A DNA stretch of 9,298 nucleotides from JBMNQS01 sp050944255 (GTDB lineage: Bacteria > Bacillota > Clostridia > Christensenellales > Maliibacteriaceae): NCBI GenBank assembly GCA_050944255.1, contig JBMNQS010000077.1:1-9298 (forward strand), read 5' to 3'. The translations under genes and the position numbers were made by a program. Below the pieces are notes generated by a model. It did no database searches. It worked only from the letters and a program-made list of their open reading frames with translations, and had not been told where the DNA came from. This document shows, in pieces, positions 6,104-9,298 of this stretch (its first letter is position 1; each line of letters begins with the position of its first letter).

Positions 6104-6132
6104 TTTTCTTTCCAGGGGTTTGGCTCTATAAT
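6104..6132 (+). promoter_or_regulatory. Promoter of the rhamnose operon, weak -35 box
   Basis: A perfect TATAAT lies at 6127-6132, 35 bases before the rhamnulokinase start. Seventeen bases upstream the -35 position reads TTTTCT (6104-6109), only three matches to consensus. A strong -10 with a poor -35 is typical of promoters that need an activator, as is known for many rhamnose operons regulated by AraC-type proteins; that is inference here. CCGGCAT at 6084-6090, just upstream of the -35, is the reverse complement of ATGCCGG in the opposing promoter. Confidence 0.6.
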
Positions 6133-6167
6133 AAAGACAATACAATTTTATAAAGCGGGGTGAAATT

Positions 6168-7571
6168 TTGGACGCAGCGTATCTCGCGATCGATATCGGC
6201 GCCTCCAGCGGACGGCATATACTGGGGCACATAGAGGGCGGCAGACTGGAAATTCAGGAAGCGTACCGGTTTGAAAACGGTATGCAGATGAAGGGAAATA
6301 CCCGCGTCTGGGATGTGGAAAGGCTCTTTTCCCACATCAAAGAGGGCATGAAGCGCTGCCGGGAAATGGGCAAAATCCCGTCATACGTGGGCATTGACAC
6401 CTGGGGTGTGGACTTTGTGCTGCTGGATAGGGACGACAGGCTCATCGGCGACGCGGTGGCCTACAGGGACCGCCGTACGCAGGACATGGCGGCGGAGCTG
6501 GATAAAATCATCTCGCAAGAGGCGCTTTACCGCATCACCGGGCTGCAGAACTCGCCGTTTAATACGTCGCATCAGCTTCTGGCGCTGAAAAAACAGCATC
6601 CGCAGCAGCTCGAGAGGGCGAAAACCTTCCTTATGCTGCCGGATTACTTCAATTTCCTCTTAACGGGAATCAAGGCGGCGGAATATTCCGACTGCTCCAC
6701 CACGCAGCTTTTAAACGCCAAAACCGGAGACTGGGACTTCGGCCTGATTGCGCGGATGGGGCTTCCCGAAAAGATATTCCTTCCCATCAGCGAGCCGGGC
6801 ACGCCTTTGGGGCCGCTGCTGCCGGAAGTGGCCGCGGAGGTGGGCTTTGAGGCTACGGTGGTGCAGCCGCCGGAGCACGACACCGCCTCGGGGGTCATGG
6901 GCGTACCGGCGCGGGGCAAGGACTTTATCTACATCAGCAGCGGCACCTGGAGCCTGATGGGCGCAGAGCTGAAAGGGCCGGTCCTCACCGAGACGGCGCG
7001 CCGGTACAATTTAACCAACGAAGGCGGCTACGGAAAAACCATCCGGTTTTTGAAAAACATCATGGGCATGTGGATGATACAGGAAGTGCGCCGCGAGATG
7101 AACGGCCGGTATACTTACGATGAGTACTGCGCGCTGGCGGAGGAAAGCGGGAATTTTCCGTCCGTCGTGGATGTGGTGGACCCCCGATACATGGCGCCGG
7201 ACAGCATGATCCGCGCCATACAGGACGAATGCAGAAGGACCGGGCAGCGCGTGCCCGAAACGCCGGGCGAGCTGGCGCAGGTGATCTACAGGAGCCTGGC
7301 CCAAAGCTATAAAAACACGCTGGCACAAATAGAGGAAGCCACGGGAAAAACTTACGATACGATCCATATCGTCGGCGGCGGCTCCAACGCGGATTACCTG
7401 AACCGCCTGGCGGCGAAAATGACCGGCCGGCGCGTGGTGGCGGGGCCCTCGGAGGCCACGGCCATCGGCAACCTGGCATGCCAGATGATCACATCGGGCG
7501 AGCTTGAAAGCCTGGCCCACGCCCGACAGGTGATCGCCGGTTCCTTTTCCGTGAAAACCTACGAGCCATAA
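6168..7571 (+). CDS. rhaB: Rhamnulokinase
   Basis: A 467-residue FGGY-family kinase that phosphorylates L-rhamnulose at O1 with ATP, the second step of L-rhamnose breakdown in the cytoplasm. Characteristic features: the N-terminal phosphate loop AIDIGASSGR (7-16); VGIDTWGVDFVLLD (74-87); AYRDRR (98-103); HDTASGV with Asp238, the expected catalytic base; YISSGTWSLMG (255-265); NEGGYGKTIRFLKNIMGMWMIQE (284-306), strongly rhamnulokinase-like; and the adenine-side loop GGGSNADYLN (403-412) with AGPSEATAIGN (425-435). The start is TTG at 6168, with GGGGTG five bases upstream; no ATG fits the N-terminal homology. It is the first gene of the operon, 12 bases before rhaA, whose AGGAGG overlaps this gene's TAA. 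FGGY kinases can be promiscuous, but the rhaA and rhaD neighbours make the assignment firm. Confidence 0.95.
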   Translation: MDAAYLAIDIGASSGRHILGHIEGGRLEIQEAYRFENGMQMKGNTRVWDVERLFSHIKEGMKRCREMGKIPSYVGIDTWGVDFVLLDRDDRLIGDAVAYRDRRTQDMAAELDKIISQEALYRITGLQNSPFNTSHQLLALKKQHPQQLERAKTFLMLPDYFNFLLTGIKAAEYSDCSTTQLLNAKTGDWDFGLIARMGLPEKIFLPISEPGTPLGPLLPEVAAEVGFEATVVQPPEHDTASGVMGVPARGKDFIYISSGTWSLMGAELKGPVLTETARRYNLTNEGGYGKTIRFLKNIMGMWMIQEVRREMNGRYTYDEYCALAEESGNFPSVVDVVDPRYMAPDSMIRAIQDECRRTGQRVPETPGELAQVIYRSLAQSYKNTLAQIEEATGKTYDTIHIVGGGSNADYLNRLAAKMTGRRVVAGPSEATAIGNLACQMITSGELESLAHARQVIAGSFSVKTYEP

Positions 7572-7583
7572 GGAGGACAAAAT

Positions 7584-8837
7584 ATGCGCTTTGAAGATCG
7601 GTACGCCTCGGCAAAAGAAATGTACGCATCTATCGGCGTGGACACCGACGCGGCCCTTGAAGAGCTGGCGGCCATGCCCATTTCCATGCACTGCTGGCAA
7701 GGGGACGACTGCCGCGGGTTCGATTCGGACCGGCCGCTGTCCGGCGGCATTGCGGCCACGGGCAATTACCCGGGAAGGGCCAGCACCCCCGATGAGCTGA
7801 TGGCGGACATGGATATGGCCCTCCGGCTGATTCCCGGCAGGCACAAGATCAACCTTCATGCCAGTTACGCTATCTTTGAGCCGGGAGAATGGGCCGACCG
7901 GGACGAATTGGAGCCAAAACACTTCAAAAAGTGGGTGGACTACGCCAAAGCCCGGGGGCTCGGTATCGACTTCAACCCTACGTACTTCTCCCATCCCATG
8001 GCCGAATCCTTTACGCTGGCCAGCCCGGATAAATGCATCCGGGATTTCTGGACCAGGCACACGAAGCGCTGCATCCGCATCTGCGAGTACTTTGCCTCGG
8101 AGGTGGGCCAGCCCTGCGCCATGAACATCTGGATTCCCGACGGCCTCAAGGACGTGCCCGCCGACCGGCTGGGGCCAAGGGCGCGCTTTAAGGCTTCGCT
8201 GGACGACGCCCTCTCCATCGATTACGACCGTGAAAAAGTCTACGTCTGCCTGGAGAGCAAGCTCTTTGGCATCGGCCTTGAAAGCTACACCGTGGGCTCC
8301 GGCGAGTTTGCTCTCCTCTACGCGGCCAAAAACAACCTGCTGCCGTTGATGGACAACGGGCACTACCACCCCACCGAGTCGGTGGCGGATAAAATCCCCA
8401 CGCTGCTGCTATTCAACGAAAAGATCGCCCTTCACGTGACGCGCTCGGTGCGCTGGGACAGCGACCACGTGGTGCTGAACGACGACGTGACGCGGGACAT
8501 CGCGCTGGAAATCGTCCGCTGTGACGCCATGGACCGGGTGTTTCTGGCGCTGGACTTCTTCGACGCGTCCATCAACCGGGTGTCCGCGTGGGTGGTGGGG
8601 ATGCGCAATATGCAAAAGGCGCTTTTATATGCGCTTTTGATGCCCCACGATCACCTGTGGGCGCTGCAGGACGCCGGAGACTATTCAACGCTGATGGTGC
8701 TGCAGGAGGAGCTGAAAATGTATCCGCTGGGCGACGTTTGGAGCCATTTTTGTGAAATAAACGGCGTGGAGCCGCTGGAAAGCTGGTTTGAAACGGTGCG
8801 CCGGTACGAACAGGACGTACAATTAAAGAGAAAGTGA
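7584..8837 (+). CDS. rhaA: L-rhamnose isomerase
   Basis: A 417-residue TIM-barrel isomerase converting L-rhamnose to L-rhamnulose, the first step of the pathway; length is normal for the family. Residues aligning with the metal ligands of the E. coli enzyme are all present with identical spacing: Glu224 (CLESKLFG), Asp257 and His260 (LMDNGHYHPTE), His284 (LHVTRSVRW), Asp292 and Asp294 (WDSDH), and Asp324 (LDFFDASINR). They build the structural and catalytic two-metal site. The N-terminal MHCWQGDDCRGFD (35-47) and INLHASYA (89-96) are also diagnostic. TAAGGAGG, formed with the rhaB stop, sits six bases before the ATG. Eleven bases separate it from rhaD. Long open frames antisense to this gene have no protein signature and are byproducts of its GC-rich codon use. 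Confidence 0.96.
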   Translation: MRFEDRYASAKEMYASIGVDTDAALEELAAMPISMHCWQGDDCRGFDSDRPLSGGIAATGNYPGRASTPDELMADMDMALRLIPGRHKINLHASYAIFEPGEWADRDELEPKHFKKWVDYAKARGLGIDFNPTYFSHPMAESFTLASPDKCIRDFWTRHTKRCIRICEYFASEVGQPCAMNIWIPDGLKDVPADRLGPRARFKASLDDALSIDYDREKVYVCLESKLFGIGLESYTVGSGEFALLYAAKNNLLPLMDNGHYHPTESVADKIPTLLLFNEKIALHVTRSVRWDSDHVVLNDDVTRDIALEIVRCDAMDRVFLALDFFDASINRVSAWVVGMRNMQKALLYALLMPHDHLWALQDAGDYSTLMVLQEELKMYPLGDVWSHFCEINGVEPLESWFETVRRYEQDVQLKRK

Positions 8838-8848
8838 GGAGTGAATCC

Positions 8849-9298
8849 ATGGACCTTTTAAATGCGCCGTACGTGAAAGACTTTATCCGGATGTGCCAGG
8901 ACGCCTTCGACCGCGGCTGGCATGAAATCAACGGCGGGAATTTATCCTACCGCATCCAAGGCAAGGAGACGCAGGCTTCCCGGGACGCCTTCGACCACGG
9001 CGGCCCGTGGAAATCTCTGGATATCAGCGCGCCGGGGCTTGCCGGGGAGTATGTGCTCATTACCGGCACGGGCAAAATGTTCCACAACGTGAAAAGGCGG
9101 CCCCTTGAGAGCATCGGCATCGTCCAGATCGATGAGACCGGAAGCCGTTTCCGCGTGGTCTGGGGCCTTGACGACGGCGCCGGCCCCACGGTGGAGCTTC
9201 CCGTCCACCTGAAGCTGCTGGAAGTTAAAAAACATACCACCGGCGCCCGGGTAGTGTACCACAACCACGCCAGCAATATCATCGTACTGACGTTCCTT
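8849..9298 (+). CDS. rhaD: Rhamnulose-1-phosphate aldolase, N-terminal part (3' end outside window)
   Basis: The first 150 codons of a class II, zinc-dependent aldolase that splits L-rhamnulose 1-phosphate into DHAP and L-lactaldehyde. DRGWHEINGGNLSYRI (21-36) matches the RhaD start (W-E-NGGNL), including the phosphate-binding Asn/Gly segment. LITGTGKMF (70-78) is the next phosphate-binding stretch. PTVELPVHL (113-121) supplies Glu116, the catalytic acid/base. VVYHNHASNIIVLTF (135-149) supplies His138 and His140, two of the zinc ligands. The third ligand would be past the window edge. GAGGAG overlaps the rhaA TGA stop and lies seven bases before the ATG. RhaD, FucA and the 5-deoxyribulose-phosphate aldolases belong to one family, but the GW-E-NGGN start and the rhaBA context favour RhaD. 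Confidence 0.93.
   Translation, partial: MDLLNAPYVKDFIRMCQDAFDRGWHEINGGNLSYRIQGKETQASRDAFDHGGPWKSLDISAPGLAGEYVLITGTGKMFHNVKRRPLESIGIVQIDETGSRFRVVWGLDDGAGPTVELPVHLKLLEVKKHTTGARVVYHNHASNIIVLTFL

Noticed and set aside
7011..8369. A 452-codon open frame on the minus strand, antisense to rhaB and rhaA
   Set aside because: It lies opposite two enzymes with every catalytic residue in place, shows no recognisable domain, and is explained by GC-rich codon bias leaving the antisense frame free of stops.

Overview
The window reads as ordinary bacterial chromosome of high GC content. Genes are tightly packed. Strong AGGAGG-type ribosome binding sites sit on or next to the upstream stop codons, and GTG and TTG starts occur. 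Together with the gene content this suggests an anaerobic, sugar-using Firmicute (Clostridia-like, perhaps a gut organism). The taxonomic call is inference; there is no rRNA or other marker gene here.

Layout. (1) The left edge holds the last 211 codons of a xylulokinase (+). (2) A 350-base gap (637-986) without a convincing gene holds several strong hairpins and a likely terminator. (3) On the minus strand lie a YbaK-type Cys-tRNA deacylase (987-1457), a spacer made largely of an imperfect 80-bp tandem repeat (1479-1657), and a YqhD/BDH-type iron-dependent alcohol dehydrogenase (1660-2838). (4) A 282-base gap follows, then a compact minus-strand operon read right to left: an MtnA/DrdI-like sugar-phosphate isomerase (4906-5970), a metallophosphoesterase with a C-terminal membrane anchor (3745-4863), and thiamine pyrophosphokinase (3121-3735). 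(5) A 197-base divergent promoter region (5971-6167) separates that operon from a plus-strand L-rhamnose operon: rhamnulokinase (6168-7571), L-rhamnose isomerase (7584-8837) and rhamnulose-1-phosphate aldolase (8849 to the window end).

How the genes work together. RhaA, RhaB and RhaD turn L-rhamnose into DHAP and L-lactaldehyde. The divergent MtnA-like enzyme belongs to a family that isomerises methylthioribose-1-phosphate or 5-deoxyribose-1-phosphate to the ketose. A class II aldolase of the RhaD/FucA type can split such a ketose into DHAP and an aldehyde. The arrangement therefore suggests that a 5-deoxypentose (DHAP-shunt-like) salvage step is coupled to the rhamnose aldolase. This is the most interesting hypothesis in the window, but the sequence does not prove it. 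The alcohol dehydrogenase could reduce the aldehyde products, but it is 3.3 kb away under its own apparent promoter. I see no mobile element, CRISPR array, tRNA, rRNA, riboswitch or clearly new defence-like system.
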